Part shown: positions 34,197-45,881 of the stretch, in pieces
How positions within the stretch are numbered: the first letter of the stretch is position 1
Layout of the letters: the number at the start of each line of letters is the position of its first letter
Origin: Lenzites betulinus
Lineage: Eukaryota; Basidiomycota; Agaricomycetes; Polyporales; Polyporaceae
Assembly: GCA_022264855.1 (NCBI GenBank)
Contig: JABYQU010000054.1
Span: 1-64,000, forward strand
Length of the DNA: 64,000 nt
Direction of reading: 5' to 3'
The notes under the pieces: generated by a model
What the model was told of the DNA's origin: nothing
Databases searched by the model: none
What the model saw: the letters and a program-made list of their open reading frames with translations, nothing else
Program-made: the position numbers and the translations under genes

Positions 34197-36082
34197 CATC
34201 GTGCCGCGCCATCATACACGTTTCCTTGTCCTGCAGCAAATTTTCTGTACAATGGAGTTGGAGAGGGCCTCTTATGGCCCAGCGCTACGCATACAATCTT
34301 GGGACTGGTACGTGAAACAGTAACAAGTTCAGCACACTGTGCCGTCACTAATATTTGAACCCTTGCTACCCAGAATTTCTTCCACGTGATGCTCGTCTGC
34401 CTCCATCGCGCTAGGCAGGGCAACCCTTTCGTACAATTCGCGCCCTTTGACTTTCCCTCCGCTACGAAACTTGCTGATGAAATAAATACTGGATTACTGC
34501 GTTCAAGTTGAGAACTATAACCTCCTTTCTTCTTTGTATCATTCGACAATGTGAATAGTTTGTAACAACTCCAATATACAATCCATATCAGTGTTTCACA
34601 AAAAGTGTGGAAGTCGAAGTCGACTACACTATCAGACGGCGTCTGACTCTTTTTCTTACTAGTACAATCATACATGACTCGACCGTATCTGACATGACAG
34701 GCCGTGGTTGATCCACATCTAGGGTTATGTTGCTCTGCCTATCGTCTGCTGAATAAGTAGAATAACAGCCCCGAGGGCCTAGACAGCCCGAGATCGAGGA
34801 GTTCGGAAGACAAAACTCTGCCGCCCCCTCCACCCGCACGACGTGTCGCGTCCCACACGACCGCCCTCTCCCCGCATGATGCGTCGCTCCCCGCACGACT
34901 CGGACATCCCGCTCCCTGCGAAGACCCGTCTCCGCCCCTCGCACGACGCCTCATCGCGCCGTCTCGCTTCCCACACACAATGCTCTCATTTGTTGCCACA
35001 CGATGCCCTGCTTACCTCACAACGCCTCTCGTCCCGCACGACCGCATGTCGCATCGCTCCCTGCACGACTCGGACGTCCCGCTCCGCTCCCCGCACGACT
35101 TGATGTCCGCTCCCCGCATGACGCCTCGCTCGCTCGCTGCCACCACGCCACCCGCTCGCACTGCACTACTACACCCTCCTCCATCCACGTCTTGCGCTTG
35201 GGCCGGCAGTCCATGTCCACATACGAGCCAACTCTGCGCACAAGAACGACCCAGCAGCGGGCTTAGTATGCCATGCCACATCGAGAGTTAGGAGCACTCA
35301 GTACTGACATCAGCGCTCAGGTAGCCGATTCCTTCCCTATGCCGGCGCTTTGAAGAGAGAACTTCCTGGCTCGTGTATATATCTCACAATTGCTCTGCCA
35401 AACAACTTTTGTGTGTAATAAAGTACTATAGCATAGCTATAATCTCCCTGAAGACCTCGCTATCCTTACTAATTTATGCCTCACATGTTAGGGCAGGTTT
35501 TGTCTCGTCTGCTGATACGAGCGCCAATGTGTGCAACCGGCGCCAGTGCAGCTCTTCACGCGCAAGGAGAAGTGCTCCAATAGAGCTCAAAAGCTTTGAA
35601 AATGCCGTATGTGTACTTTCAGCATGGAACAGCATAGTTGAGTGTAGCATGAGCAAAATCAAACTGCGACCGCTCGCATATGCGGGAGATGAAAGATGTA
35701 CACGTTTGCTCCCCGCAAAGACGATTTCTTCACCCACAGATACTGAATCCTCGCAACAGTTTGCGCATATGTATTATTACACAATCATAATGGAACACAT
35801 CCGAGCCAACGAACCCAGACAATCTCCTATTTACCACCCGTGTAGCACTCCACGTACTAACCCGACACCCCTCGCTCAAGCTGCCAGGCCCATATCACTT
35901 CAGTATGCATATGCATAGTGTTAATCAGCACGTCGCGGGCTATGTTCTGCGCATGAACACCCGCGTAGTGAGCATTCAGCGCGGGCGGCCAAAGAGCGCA
36001 TAGTATGGAATCATAGGTCCTATGTGTTCAGCGGGCCTGATGGCGCTAAAGTGAGCGACGGCAGAAGTCACATCGTGGACAC
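34197..36082. other. Gene-free stretch with degenerate C-rich repeats
   Basis: At 34865-35150 the motif CCCCGCACGACTCGGACNTCC and variants recur at least four times, interleaved with CGCATGATGCGTCGCTC. The 181-residue open frame at 35373-35918 has no motif or splice support. I see no gene. Confidence 0.45.
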
Positions 36083-37855
36083 TCACAAGAGCTCACGCGG
36101 AACACCTCTCCTAGATTCGACCACACGGACCGCGCGCCTCTGGCCGTGCTCCCCATGGTCGCGCTCGGCCTCGCGATACAACGCCCATTGATTCCCAAAG
36201 AGGTCTCGGTCCAGCAAAAACACAGTTTTCAAAGACGATCCTAGTGTGCCGAAGAAGACGTCCGCCGCACTGTTGATCGAACGTCTATACGACCCCACTG
36301 CGATGCCGCCGGCCGACCGATTGTGTCCGAACATGATTGGTATCTCGGGGAATTCGAGGTAGAGACGCAGGACACTGATGTCGGATAGTGGCGCCAGCGC
36401 ACGCGCGATCGCATCCTACGCAAGCAAAATCAGAGACAACATATCATGGAGTGTGTGGCACTAACCACTGGGACCTCAGCGGTACTGCTTCGGCGGTACC
36501 AATAGATTGTTAGCATGGTGAGGCCGGGGAACAGCGCGGGGATCTGCTGCAGAAGCGCCATGTCCTCGCTATCCTCCTCGTACTCGAGTTCAAGAACACG
36601 GAGCCGCGGCAACGTGCTACGTCGCAGGATCGCGAGCGCCTCGGACGCGCGCAGTACCGAGGAGCCCCAGCCATACCGGCTCATTGATGCTCTTTCGAAC
36701 GAGAGGCGGAAGAAGTAATGATGAGGCCAACAATTAAGGCGCAGAGTGGTGAGAGACTCGGGGAGGTGCGCGAACAGCTCGTCCGCAGGGTCAGGGTGCG
36801 AGATCGTCAGCTCACGCAACTCCGGCCACGGCGATCCAGTTATAGAGCCCTGCCGGAACATTGGCTGGGTGTCCATCGTGTGTGGCAGGGCAAGGTCAAG
36901 CGTGAGCGTGCTGAGCATCGGCGCTCGAGAGAGGATCGACGCGAGGTGAGAGGCAGTCGTGTGTGTCGGGTCGGTCTTGCCGCCAGAGAAGGACAGTTTC
37001 CGAAGTCTCGGCCACTCGACAGAAGATAGGATTGTCAATGGGACGAACTCGAAAGGGACCTCGAGCTCCTCTAGTATAAGGTGCAGACTTGCGGCTACAA
37101 GTCCTATCAAATGCTCTACACCAGGGCTAGAGCGGTGTTCGCGGTATGTTGGAGCGAAGATATGCAGGCAGGTCAAGCTGGCCGTGGGTGGGATCTGCAA
37201 ATTGAGAATGGCCCACTGGTTCGCCGGAGTGTCTAAACAGAGTGTACGTAACTGGGGCGTTGACAAAATCATGTATAGCGCACGTGGCGATATGGGGACG
37301 TAGTCGTCGTATTGCTTGACAGTGATTGTACGAAGGGCAGGCATTTGATAGAGGCAGTTCAGCTCATCGCGAATCGGATACCCGGACACAGGCATCGTCC
37401 AATGGCCACTGAACGTGATATTCCTGCGCGGAGAAGGCTGCTGTTTGGAAGGTCTGCCAATATGGTTTGATACTGTACACTCACCGTATGAAAGGCCATG
37501 CGACTGGTGGCGGCGGTTTTCTTAACAGGATATCGTAAACCGGTATGTAGACAGAGTGGAAGAGAAACGGAAGACATGCTTCCCGTATCATCTTGCTAGT
37601 ACATGAGAGAGCGCGTAAGCTGCCACTGCCAACGCAGGCCGCGTTCTCCACCATATGTAGGAGGATGTCGTGATTGATGCGGTCCAAGAGACTGGGCCCG
37701 GTCGGCACATCGAGGGGCGCACTGCGAGGTGAGGCGGGGCGAGGTGAGGCGGGGGGTGTGGACTCCTCCGAGTCAGACTCAGACTTAGAGACGACTATAA
37801 CGATAGACTCCCGCGTACTCAGGTAAGACAGATCCTCTGATTTTGACGGTGGCAT
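36083..37855 (-). CDS. F-box/LRR-like protein, copy C
   Basis: Three exons, 37855-37485, 37423-36466 and 36415-36083, give 553 aa with intron phases identical to copy B. The F-box-like part is at about residues 55-100 (LLDRINHDILLHMVENA, SCTSKMIREACLPFLFH). The leucine-rich body matches copy B nearly segment by segment (LTTLRLNCWPHHYFF, LRVLELEYEED, LTIYWYRRSSTAEVPV). It is the closest relative of copy B, in opposite orientation 20 kb away. Copy-specific differences are concentrated in the N-terminus (Ser/Pro-rich) and the last exon. Likely an SCF adaptor of unknown substrate. Confidence 0.86.
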
Positions 37856-38281
37856 AGTGGTCGATGGAGTAAAGCTTATCGGGCGCTTATGCGCGTGCCC
37901 AGGATAGCTCTTCGATTGATATACTTGAGGATATATACTATTATATATTCCATCAATCCCATGCATGCGCAGAAATATTGTCAACAGCATTCGGCGACTA
38001 GTTCTCGCTCGTTGGACCTCGAGGTTCAGGTTCGAAAATTATCTGAAGGGTTGGATTGAACTGGAAGATCAAGCTTCCGTAGACATTGACTAAGCTTGGT
38101 CAACACACGGGAATGACTGTGTGGCATCTTTCGACAGGTGTTAGTAGAGGCCCGCGGCGCAGAGATTGATAGAACTCCATGGTCGAAAACACGATGAGCA
38201 TTCCCAGAGCGAGATAGTCATACAACCCAGCTACCATCCCACACTATGCGCCGATCCGAGCCCACTGCACGACGATCACTC
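37856..38281. other. Intergenic
   Basis: Upstream region of F-box copy C, with TATA-rich sequence at 37931-37950, and the 3' end of ERV41. No gene. Confidence 0.5.
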
Positions 38282-40189
38282 TCAATCATCCTTCTTCCCG
38301 TTCCCCGTGGCGCTGTCAGTGCCTCTGCGCGCGAGCGGCGGGGCCCCCGATTGCTGTGCGGCGAATGTACCCCCGTACCCGTTTGCGGTCTGCGGCGTGG
38401 GCGGGAAGTGCGCGTACAACCCAGGCGTGCCGGGTGTCGAGAGCAACGCAGACCCGTTGGGCGTGTACGGCGAGCCAGCAGTCGCCGCGGTGGGGAACGG
38501 CGAACCGGGCGCGCTGCCCACCATAGACGCCGGTCGCGAGGGGGGCGAACGTGCTCCGAGCATCGGCGACCCTATGCCCAGCCCATACGTCGCAGCGCCT
38601 GGTGTCCCGGGCGCGAGGTTGGGGCTTCCGGGGAACGACGGCACATATGGGCTGGGGTGGGCGCTCGAATGCGGGCTCCCGAATCCCGCAGAGACCGGGG
38701 TACCAGCGTAGCTGCCGTATGGGCTGCCGCCGTCAACGACCCAGCTGTTCCCCTGGCGGACGACTCTGTTCGAGGGGCGGAGGCGGAGGTCGCCAGACCC
38801 GAAACGCTTGCGGATGCCGCCGCTGATCCCGGTGGACTCGGCGGCGACGAGCCCATTCGTCTTGTCTGCACCGGTGACGGCGTCCACGGCGTGGCCTGTG
38901 ATCTTCACAGCATAGCCCATGCACACGAAAACGCCTCCGATGACGCCGACGCATCTGCAACGCGCTGTGAGCATTCTGAACGGGCGCACACGACAGGAGA
39001 CGAACCGGATGAGCAGTTGGACCAACGTGGTCGTGCGTTGATGGATGGTGAGCTTCATCGGCTCGAGGTCAAACTTGAAGAAAATTCCCGGGGTGCCGCG
39101 ATGGTGGTCGAGGACTCGGGTGTAGTGAGTGACGCTGTACTGGTTTGTGTTGAGTGGTTTTGAGCGCGGTGCGATGTACGTGGTCGGAACGACATGCAGA
39201 TAATATTGATATGCGACAAATGCTGAAAGGTATGAGTTGTTTACCTTCCGTAGGCGGCGACGGTGATACGTACGATCGTGTGTGAGCTCGAAAGAGTTAT
39301 CGAGAGGTTGTGTGATGTCCGGGAAATATGGACCGAAGGAGAACTCGGTGATCACATGCGAGAGGTTCATAACTATGGTCTGTCAGCATGCGCGTTTGAC
39401 TGAATGAAGGGGGAGACTTACATTGATGATCGACGTGCGTGTGGCTAGCGTAACCGTGTCCAAGGGTAGTAATGTGAAGGTTGGCTAACATATATTATTA
39501 CGCTGCCGGTGTAAGGATGCGAAGAGGCAGATTTACCGGTAACACGCTTCGCAGTGATCGTGCCGAATACTCTGCAGGCACTTCCGTCCGCTTGATAGTT
39601 GTACGTCGGTTTGTAGCTGCTGCTTGCCCTCCGGAAGAGTACGTCGAAAAAGCCACGAGAACTTCTCGACTGTGCAACCGCCTGACCTGCTGAAAGCGCT
39701 TCGGCATGCTCCTTCAGTGAGGTGGCCTGACCGATGTCGAACTTGGTCCCGTCGCGCCGGAAACCGTCGCTGAGAAAGAGACGGTCGCCCACCGCGTCTC
39801 TAAGGTCGACACTGAGGTCTTTGATATACAATTGAGCCAGTGTCCCCTTGTACGATCGAGGGTAGAAACTATGACCACTCACATTGGCAAGGCATATTAA
39901 CGACCATGTCCACGTTGATGTCCAAGGCGTTTGTCTGGTCGAGGTCGACCCCAAACTCATGGTCCGGCCATCCCCAGATGTATTCTCCAATGTCGTTCAA
40001 GACGAGAAGCAGCGCAACGATGGCGACGAAGATGGTAAGAAAGCCGCGGGACTCCGAACGAGTCTTGTAGGTAGAGGGGACCTTGGGGAACGCATCGAAC
40101 TGAGCGAGCGGGGCGGGAACGATGTCGTCGAGCTTGTCGAGCAGCGAGGGCGACGCAGGCCGTTCGACGGTCTTCGTCGCGGTCGCCAT
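38282..40189 (-). CDS. ERV41: Erv41/ERGIC2-type COPII vesicle protein
   Basis: Six exons, 40189-39883, 39818-39537, 39484-39422, 39372-39274, 39222-39006 and 38954-38282, join in phase to 546 aa. The N-terminal ERGIC part is unmistakable: FDAFPKVPSTYKTRS, a first membrane helix GFLTIFVAIVALLLVL at about residue 50, and NINVDMVVNMPCQ-like sequence. The lumenal core follows (YLSVDLRDAVGDRLFLSDG, NLSHVITEFSFGPYFPDI, QYYLHVVPTTY, HHRGTPGIFFKFDLEPM) and a second helix GVIGGVFVCMGYAVKI. Erv41 cycles between ER and Golgi with Erv46 and retrieves escaped ER proteins. Yeast Erv41 is about 350 aa. Here a Gly/Ser/Pro-rich tail of roughly 190 residues (repeated GSPY, GTPG) follows helix 2 and would face the cytosol. 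Confidence 0.95.
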
Positions 40190-40598
40190 TAGGGGTTGAA
40201 CGTCGCCGTTGTCGACGGAGAGGACGAGGGGGAGAGATGTAAAGGTGGTATAATATATGAAGCTGAAGTTCAGTAAATGATCCAAGCGCTCAGGCGACGT
40301 GGCCGAGCGCGTGACCCCTTTTCCTCCTTCTACCACCTGCTCCGACTCGCCCAAAACTCCGGTCGGCGAGGTTGCACCGACATTCCACGGCGTACGCCTC
40401 GACGTCACCTGTTTTCTGTTCTTCTTAGCTCACAAAAGCCCCGAAGTCCCATCATAATCGCAGCAGTCACGCAGGCGCCTTCATCGTACCGCATAAGCGC
40501 GGAGCGTTAAACGTTAAACGTTTACGAACCGCGCAGTCAAAACTACACCCGTTGCCATTTTGAACTTTGACAACTATTACGCCAAATCAATAAACGCG
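40190..40598. promoter_or_regulatory. Divergent promoter region, ERV41 and ankyrin-MYND gene
   Basis: 409 bp between divergent starts. No other gene. TGGCCGAGCG near 40300 is not part of a tRNA. Confidence 0.4.
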
Positions 40599-42020
40599 AT
40601 GAGCCGCCAGCCAGGAAGCGGTGGATACGTAGTGCCACCCGAGATGCAAAGACTTCTCGACCAGCCGGGTGTGCTTTCCGTTCCTCGGGGAGGGCAAACT
40701 CTGCGACTGCTCTACAGGCAAAGTAAATCATGCAACTCTCAGCCCATGCAGTTGTTTTAATGAGACATACAGACTCCATGAATTTTTCCCCCGCGTTACT
40801 CAATGATTTTGCTCAAGCATGCTTCATCGGGGCACTGAATGAAGTTAAGAAGGCGAGTGCTCCTATACAGTGCATACCCCAATTTGTTTACATGTGCCGC
40901 TTAAGGCCGTAGAGGCAGGCACGGCGCCCGATTTACAGTCTCAGGAGACGCCATACAAGCACGGATACCTCTCGTGGGTTCTTTTCGGAGCGCAGCGTCT
41001 AGAGCGCCGCCCCGGCGACCGGGTCGACCATCTCGGCACGCTCAAATACCTCTTAGAACGTGGTGCTCCCCCGGACATGCCAGACGTCGCCGGATATACT
41101 GTGTTGCACCACTGCTGCATGGCATACCCGCGTGCAGACTTCGCGCGCATCCTGCTCGAGCACGGCGCAAACGCCGACGCCCAAGACAAATTTGGCTGTG
41201 TCGCGCTCATGTATGCTTTTCAAAGCAACTCTATCGACGCCAGTGAGGTCCTGCTGGAGTTCGGCGCTCGTCTGGATATCGCCGACGCGGACGGGTGCAC
41301 CCCTGATAGCTTCTTCATCAAGTGTGGCCCACAGGTGACTGCCGTCGTGCAGAAGTGGAAGCGCAAGCGTGCGGGAGTGGCCAATCCGTTGGATGAGAAG
41401 GCCTGTGTGACCTGCGGAAAAGCGAACGGAGAGCTCAAGTTCTGTGCCAAGTGTCACTCGACATGGTATTGCTCCAGAGAATGCCAGAGTGTGTCCTGCC
41501 GATTCGTTTATGACGGTCACTATCCTGACATATCTTACTAGAGAAGCATTGGCCTACTCACAAGCGTAGCTGCGCGCCGCCAGGCTCGGACAGCACCGTT
41601 ACCTTTAAACCGTTCTACTCCGACGAGCTCAGTGGGCTAATACCCCTCGCCGACGCTGCACGCATGACTTTCGGACATCCCGTCCTCAAACAGCCGACAC
41701 GAAACACACGTGCTGTTCAGGTTCCTCGCATCGCCCCAGGAGAGACCAAGAAGATGATCATCAAGGTGCAAGTTCCCATGGACATCGTCGCAGATGCGCC
41801 ATCCGACATGCACGTACACGATCTGCTGGTGTACGACAAGAAGCGCAGCTTTGTCTGTCGGGTCAGAAAGCAGGACGGCGTAGACGCGTATATGCGGCTG
41901 TCCAATGCCGTCCGCACGAAGGGCATCATGGGCGCAAAGGCGTATTTTTCTGCTGAAATGTCATCCCCAGATGCGGTGATTGTGAAGGTATCTGAGGTGT
42001 TGGCCGAGCAGGCTTTTTAG
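40599..42020 (+). CDS. Ankyrin-MYND zinc finger protein 1
   Basis: Four exons, 40599-40722, 40773-40852, 40906-41488 and 41542-42020, give 421 aa. Ankyrin-type repeats run from about residue 55 to 200 (GALNEVKKAVEAG, YTVLHHCCMAYPRADFARIL, EHGANADAQDKFGCVALMYA). A MYND finger at about 235-280 has its ligands in order: CVTCGK, FCAKC, WYCSREC, then HW, H and C after the last intron. A C-terminal domain of about 140 residues follows and I do not recognise it. MYND fingers bind Pro-rich peptides. The intron at 40853 begins with GC rather than GT; only this splice keeps the ankyrin repeat intact. A second gene of this type lies 2.8 kb away in opposite orientation. Confidence 0.88.
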
Positions 42021-42233
42021 AGTGCGTTTCTATATGCAGGTAAGCTGTTGGTGCCCCGACGTGCCGACAAATTCTTATCGCGCCTCACTGCCACTAATAC
42101 TCGTGTATTTTCTCTTCTTCAGCCCTGATTCGAGCAAGATACATTACCTCAACTATACTACCCTAATTAGTAGTCTGCGTTCGTTATTGAGATTGTCTCT
42201 ACACCGGCGCCGACGCTTTGAGCTGTAAGTCGG

Positions 42234-42483
42234 CCCCCTCGATCAACATTATCTGCTTGCTCCGCCGCACCGTTGCCCGGTACGACTGGCTCCCGTACCG
42301 GGCGATCGCAGACTCGACGAGCGGAAAAGGGGAAGCAATATACGAATCCTCAGCCCTTCGTGAATATGGGATTAGGTTTGCCTGTGTTCGCGGCGGCTCC
42401 CGAAGACGGATCCACTTGAACTGGGTGAATGCAGCTTTTTCGACGACGGGAGATCCTAATGACGAGACAGTTTATGATCTGTA
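42234..42483 (+). pseudogene. Orphan 3' end of an F-box/LRR-like gene
   Basis: Homologous to the end of exon 4, intron 4 and exon 5 of F-box copy A (ICLLRR...WLPYRAI, then SSALREYGI). The intron is still recognisable and is followed by a counterpart of the last exon. That exon carries a one-base shift, so DPNDETVYDL is out of frame. No upstream part of the gene is present. A DNA-level duplication relic, since the intron is kept. Confidence 0.75.
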
Positions 42484-43223
42484 GGGAGTATCATATCCAG
42501 CAAGCAGGCTGGTGTCACTGTCCCTTAGATACTCCTCAGACTCTGGGGCCCGTGGCACTACAGTAACCGCGCATAGTAATCCCCATTAAAGAGGCATTCA
42601 TCCGTGAGATGCCCGGTCAAAATAACGTGCGGACATTATATCATAGCCTTGGCGCACAGAGACACGCTAGTCTCTAAAACCAGTGTATTTATACAGCTCG
42701 GTTGGAGCACCGAGTACGTGCTGCTAGTACTGAGTACACTACTGCCAGTAAACGTTGAACGTTGAGCGCTTGAGGGCCGAGCACTGCCACACCCCATCGA
42801 GCTTGAAGCTTCAAGCTTCAAGCTTCAAGTTGAGGTACTACGAGTAGTAGCTTGTGAGTTCAGCTATCCCATCAATATTCATGCGCGCCGGAGGGGGTTT
42901 CGCTCGCAATAATTGCCTCCATCATGAAGGTATAATTATCAGGCAACATCAGGACTTCGCAGGGTCAATATGAGCTTGGCGCCCATCCTTTGCTCGCTTG
43001 CCGTGTCGAGTACTTTAGGCGCCAGCGTTCAACCTGGCAAAGGCTACTCGGATCAGTGTAACTTCTTCCTCTCGACCACCCAGTGCCCCCGCACACTCAG
43101 TACCGCAACGCTTGCTAGATACTCTCTGATCTGTTTGAAGCATTAGACGTCCCCGTTGGGTACCAATGCCGTCTTGAAGAGTGGTAATCTCACGCTCAAA
43201 CATTACTTAGATTCTCTGTTATC
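42484..43223. other. Gene-free stretch
   Basis: No gene. Contains a short tandem array of the 7-mer AAGCTTC at 42801-42834. Confidence 0.5.
42801..42834 (+). repeat. 7-bp microsatellite (AAGCTTC)n
   Basis: Three to four units of TTCAAGC, self-complementary because AAGCTT is a palindrome. Confidence 0.7.
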
Positions 43224-44753
43224 ATGTCGGAGCAGACTTCTCCCCCAGACGAGACTACCCCAACTCCCCCTATGGGGATAGCTGCGAATGAAAGTATCCA
43301 GGAATCACTAGAAGAGATATGGTATCTCAAGGAAATCTCCTTCAAGCCGGACGCCGACGTCCCGCCTCGGCGATACAAGATCATAACACAAAACTACAAC
43401 GGGTGAGTGCTTGAATAGCCACCATTCTGTGCGGTTCGGAATATGACCTGACATGTGCAAAAATGAATCAGCCCCTGCTCATTCATCGCAATATGTCTGT
43501 GGTCTTGCGTTCCACGTTTAACAATCACAAAGTTTCTCATTTTGTTCGCGCAGGCAACATTCTTATCCTTAAAGAGCAGATACAGATTCTCCCATTCGAG
43601 CGTAGTTCTGTTTCGTATGACTATCTCTCGCGCCTGGTGGCCGAATACCTTCTAACGACATGCCCTGACGTGGATACGTCAGCCGCCCTCACAATCATGC
43701 CTGCTACTCGAAGTGCGCTCTTCCACTCACTAGCAATGACGTGGCTGATATGATTGCCGCCTTGCAGAGGGCATGGACCTCAACCCTCTATTCACCGGCT
43801 CGACGCTGTTTCGGCCTGCAGGGCAAGGCGGCGAGCTCAAACTATTCGAGCAGGCTGGAATTCAACTCGTCCATGGTTGGCTTGTGGACCCGTCCAGCCC
43901 TGAACACGACGTTCTTTCGCGTACGGAGGACTACGACTCGTCAGTGAACCTGATCGTAGAGGCCGACCATGTCACCAAGGGCCACCTCGTTGTTTCGGAT
44001 GACACGCAGATAGCTCAGGCCGACGGGCCATCGCGGCTTGACTCCACATATAATCTGACATTAGAGGAGCAACGCAAAGTCGAGGACGGTGCGATTCCGC
44101 AGGTTTGGCGTCTGGGGCGCTAATCGCTGACCTCCTCCTTAGCACTTGCGATTCGCAGCTTTATCGGCAGCTCACCCTCTCAGTTGACATATTACGGTCT
44201 TTTCACACTTGCCTCCGAGCTCGAAGGAGGGGCGCTCGTCGCGCTCTTCCGCAACTCGCACCTCTGCGTGCTGTACAAGTCTCCGGGCGACGAAGGCGCG
44301 CTCTACACACTTGTGACGGACCAGGTTTTCCTACACGAATCCTCTGTTGTCTGGGAACGGCTCGAGGACGTTGATGGCGGCTGGTCGACGTTTGTAGACT
44401 CGGACTTCGTGCGCTCGAGCCCAGCGGGAGGTGACTACGCGGGCCATACAGCCGAGAGCGCCTTGGCCGCACTCGAGCATCAGACAGATGCTATGACGTT
44501 GGAAGAACGGACAGAGTGAGTAGTTGTGACGTATTTCGCATGTTGAATAGGCTCTTACTATCTTCGCAGTGCGGCGCTGGCGCGACAGTTGCAAGCCGAA
44601 GAGGACGAGCACTCGCGAGCGCTGTATGCGAGACGAGCCCGTGAGCAAGAGGACAAGGAGCGCGCCGAGCGGGAGCGGGAACACGCTGCACGCCAACGCG
44701 CAATTGACGCTGCTGTCCGTCCGAAGAAAAAGACAGATTGTATCATTATGTGA
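43224..44753 (+). CDS. MINDY-family (FAM63) K48-ubiquitin deubiquitinase
   Basis: Six exons, 43224-43402, 43472-43494, 43554-43712, 43768-44088, 44143-44515 and 44570-44753, give 412 aa. Catalytic motifs: the Gln of TQNYNG precedes Cys62 in NGPCSFIAICN, and His156 is in LVHGWLVDP. SQLTYYGLFTL, FRNSHLCVLYK, LYTLVTDQVFL and VVWERL follow as in MINDY-1/2. After the catalytic domain, DAALARQLQAEEDE fits the ubiquitin-binding MIU motif, followed by a charged helix. The protein ends KKKTDCIIM, a CaaX-type prenylation signal. MINDY enzymes trim long K48-linked ubiquitin chains. The catalytic Cys is encoded by a 23-nt exon. Its 3' end faces that of the ankyrin-MYND gene 62 bp away. Confidence 0.93.
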
Positions 44754-44814
44754 TGAGTGGTCAATTATTGGCTATACTGTGTAACCCTACTATAACTCTC
44801 GGCCAGACCAGCTC

Positions 44815-45881
44815 TCAATGCGTCTTCTTGCACTGAATCTTGTGGCGAGGCCAGTCGCCCTTTTGACAAGTCGGCGAGCAGTAGTTCTGTGCCTTGCAAG
44901 CGGCGCACGTCAGCAGCTTCTTCTCCCCTTGCGGCGGGCGTCCACAGAATGCACAGATCGCCCCGGCCAGCTTCTTGCGCCGTCGGTCCTCGTCGTCCAC
45001 CACCTTCCACGTGTCCATTTGGATGCGGTTACGTGCCAAACTGCGTGTCTTGTCAACCATACTACGCGGGACGGTCCCGTCGGTGTCCTTGATGTCGATG
45101 TTCCCGCCATGGTCGAGGAACCACTTAAGCGCAGTTGCCGCCCGACCAACCACGACACGATCTCTTGGGTTCCAAGTCATGATCTGTTCGTGCGCGGGAG
45201 TGCCGCCATACCGATTACGGTGGTTCACGTTGGCGCCTGCATCATAGAGGAGCTGCGCGTACTCCGGCTCGAAAGACGGTTTCGTGGATATCGCGTGGTG
45301 AAGTGCGGTCGACCCCGAAAGGTCCGTTCCGTCGACGGGAACCTTCACCTCGTCGATGAGCCAGCGCGCGATGGCAAAGTAGTCCTGTTTCGCGCTTGGG
45401 TTGATGATGGTCAGGAGGAGAACGAGGTTGTAGACGGGAACGCGGGTCGGCCCCCATCGTTTGCGGTATATCTCGTTTGCGGCTGCCGAGCGGGCGGAGT
45501 CTTCGTCCTTGGCGAGCTGTCGGAAGTGCCCCACTCTTTCATCGTGCATGGTCTTCAGGCCGTCAAGATCGCCGAGCAGGACCATCCCACCGAAGGCATC
45601 GAGGTCGCGCCCTGGTTCCATAGTGTTGTTGGAGAAGAATGTTCGCAGCCTCTGAGATTCCGCACCGGAAAGTAGCTCATTTCTGTGCAGGACGCCCGGT
45701 GAGCGACCATGAACCATGTCGAATATGCAAATGACTTACGTGCGCATGAGCTCCTCTATAGATCTACAGGGTATAATGTCAGCGTTTTCACACGCAATGT
45801 GCACTGCGGTACTGACCTCCCAATTCCGATATCAGAAGGAACACGTTGGCTGGCAATGAGACGTTCGTTGAAGTCGGCCAT
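44815..45881 (-). CDS. Ankyrin-MYND zinc finger protein 2
   Basis: Three exons, 45881-45817, 45763-45740 (24 nt) and 45682-44815, give 318 aa. The start ATG is in a CACCATGG context. Ankyrin-like repeats lie at about residues 130-210 (STALHHAISTKPSFEPEYAQ, GANVNHRNRYGGTPAHEQI, FLDHGGNIDIKDTDG). A C-terminal MYND finger ends the protein (CAFCGR, LTCAACK, NYCSPTCQ, DWPRHKIQC). The order is the same as in the gene at 40599, but without its extra C-terminal domain. Likely a distant duplicate. Function unknown; protein binding through MYND is expected. Confidence 0.9.

Noticed and set aside
33531..34675. Long minus-strand frames across the CpG-dense block and minisatellite
   Set aside because: They are open because of composition and a 21-bp unit; no conserved protein is visible.
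40290..40310. TGGCCGAGCGCG as a tRNA A box
   Set aside because: No B box follows at a suitable distance.
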